From Nitriliruptoraceae bacterium (GTDB taxonomy: Bacteria; Actinomycetota; Nitriliruptoria; Nitriliruptorales; Nitriliruptoraceae): a stretch of 6,718 bases of DNA. The position numbers and the translations under genes were made by a program. Below the pieces are notes generated by a model. That model saw only the letters and a list, made by a program, of their open reading frames with translations, did no database searches and was not told the origin of the DNA. Location of the stretch: positions 1-6,718 of the forward strand of contig SKTN01000338.1 in the NCBI GenBank assembly GCA_007117945.1, given 5' to 3'. Positions 6,425-6,718 of the stretch are shown here, piece after piece (position 1 is the first letter of the stretch; the number at the start of each line of letters is the position of its first letter).

Positions 6425-6718
6425 GTGGTGCTCCCTGGGGTGGTGGCGGGTGCGGTGTCCGTGGGGTTCGTGGCGGGTGCGGTGTCCGTGGGGTTCGTGG
6501 CGGGTGCGGTGTCCGTGGGGTTCGTGGCGTGGGCGCTGTCGGAGGTGGCCGTCGTCGCCGCGGCGCCCGAGGCCGGGTCGGTGTCCGCGGGTTGCCTGCC
6601 GCGCCCCGCGTCGTCCGAGGCCACGTCGCTGTCGGCGGGGGGTGCCCCGCGTCCCGCGTCGTCCGAGGCCACGTCGCTGTCGGCGGGGGGTGCCCCGCGT
6701 CCCGCGGCGACCAGCGCC
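6421..6718 (-). CDS. C-terminal part of the gene upstream of trpB, probably trpC, with a repetitive low-complexity tail (partial)
   Basis: An open frame enters from the right edge and ends with TGA at 6421-6423, overlapping the trpB start. The visible 98 residues begin ALVAAGRGAPP and continue as A/D/T/P-rich sequence. A 16-residue unit (core APPADSD, VASDDAG) occurs twice exactly and once diverged. A 9-residue unit, TNPTDTAPA, occurs three times. No enzyme domain is visible. The assignment to indole-3-glycerol phosphate synthase rests on two things: trpC usually stands immediately before trpB in actinobacteria, and the opening LVAAG resembles the end of actinobacterial TrpC proteins. Both are inference. 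An independent 83-residue gene starting at GTG 6672 is possible, but that GTG sits inside the repeat and the frame stays open beyond it. Another trp-linked protein with a disordered tail is the main alternative. Confidence 0.5.
   Translation of the reverse strand, partial: ALVAAGRGAPPADSDVASDDAGRGAPPADSDVASDDAGRGRQPADTDPASGAAATTATSDSAHATNPTDTAPATNPTDTAPATNPTDTAPATTPGSTT
6443..6529 (-). repeat. 27-bp tandem repeat, three exact copies plus a fragment
   Basis: Units at 6443-6469, 6470-6496 and 6497-6523 are identical base for base, and six more matching bases follow (6524-6529). On the minus strand each codes for nine residues (TNPTDTAPA, in phase). The unit length is a multiple of three, so gain or loss of copies keeps the frame and the overlap with trpB. 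Confidence 0.95.
6557..6706 (-). repeat. 48-bp tandem repeat, two exact copies, one diverged copy and a fragment
   Basis: The stretches 6605-6652 and 6653-6700 are identical over 48 bases, and six bases of a further copy follow (6701-6706). A diverged copy at 6557-6604 still encodes a related peptide (RGRQPADTDPASGA against RGAPPADSDVASDD). Exact identity of the two inner copies points to recent duplication or slippage. The array reaches nearly to the window edge, so more copies could lie outside. Confidence 0.9.

Noticed and set aside
6421..6672. An independent 83-residue secreted or surface repeat protein starting at GTG 6672
   Set aside because: The GTG lies inside a repeat unit, the frame continues upstream to the window edge, and there is no signal peptide or membrane segment. 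A tail of a longer protein fits better.
1..6718. A wholly new defence, mobile or regulatory system
   Set aside because: All full-length genes belong to well-known transporter or tryptophan synthase families, and no integrase, toxin, nuclease or repeat-spacer pattern is seen.

Overview
This is a GC-rich window, read as Actinomycetota. The signs are frequent GTG starts, strong G/C bias at third codon positions, short or overlapping gene junctions, and a trp gene cluster ordered (trpC)-trpB-trpA. The lineage below phylum cannot be resolved from the sequence. The secreted binding protein is strongly acidic, which fits a salt-exposed or halotolerant actinobacterium but does not prove it.

The left part (1-4163, + strand) is one ABC importer locus of the OpuC/ProU type for quaternary-amine osmoprotectants such as glycine betaine, choline or carnitine. 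After about 160 bases with no convincing gene come a short permease (163-819), an ATPase with C-terminal CBS domains (812-2047) and a second, longer permease (2047-2883). These three overlap by a few bases and should be translationally coupled. A 281-base gap (2884-3164) follows. It holds two or three strong adjacent RNA stem-loops and a weak possible promoter, and leads into the lipoprotein substrate-binding protein (3165-4163). The binding protein should deliver substrate to the two-permease channel, powered by a homodimer of the ATPase. The CBS tail is the likely gate for ionic strength or a nucleotide signal.

A perfect 13-bp GC hairpin (4188-4217) lies between the importer and the convergent trp cluster and probably terminates both.

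The right part (4278-6718, - strand) is the end of a tryptophan operon: trpA (4278-5165), trpB (5162-6424) and the C-terminal tail of an upstream gene, probably trpC, cut by the window edge (6421-6718). Both junctions are 4-base GTGA overlaps. TrpA and TrpB form the tryptophan synthase complex, which converts indole-3-glycerol phosphate and serine to tryptophan.

No mobile element, CRISPR array, tRNA or rRNA is seen. The least ordinary features are the exact in-frame tandem repeats in the tail of the gene before trpB, the structured leader before the binding-protein gene, and some non-consensus positions in TrpA. Nothing here looks like a wholly new system.
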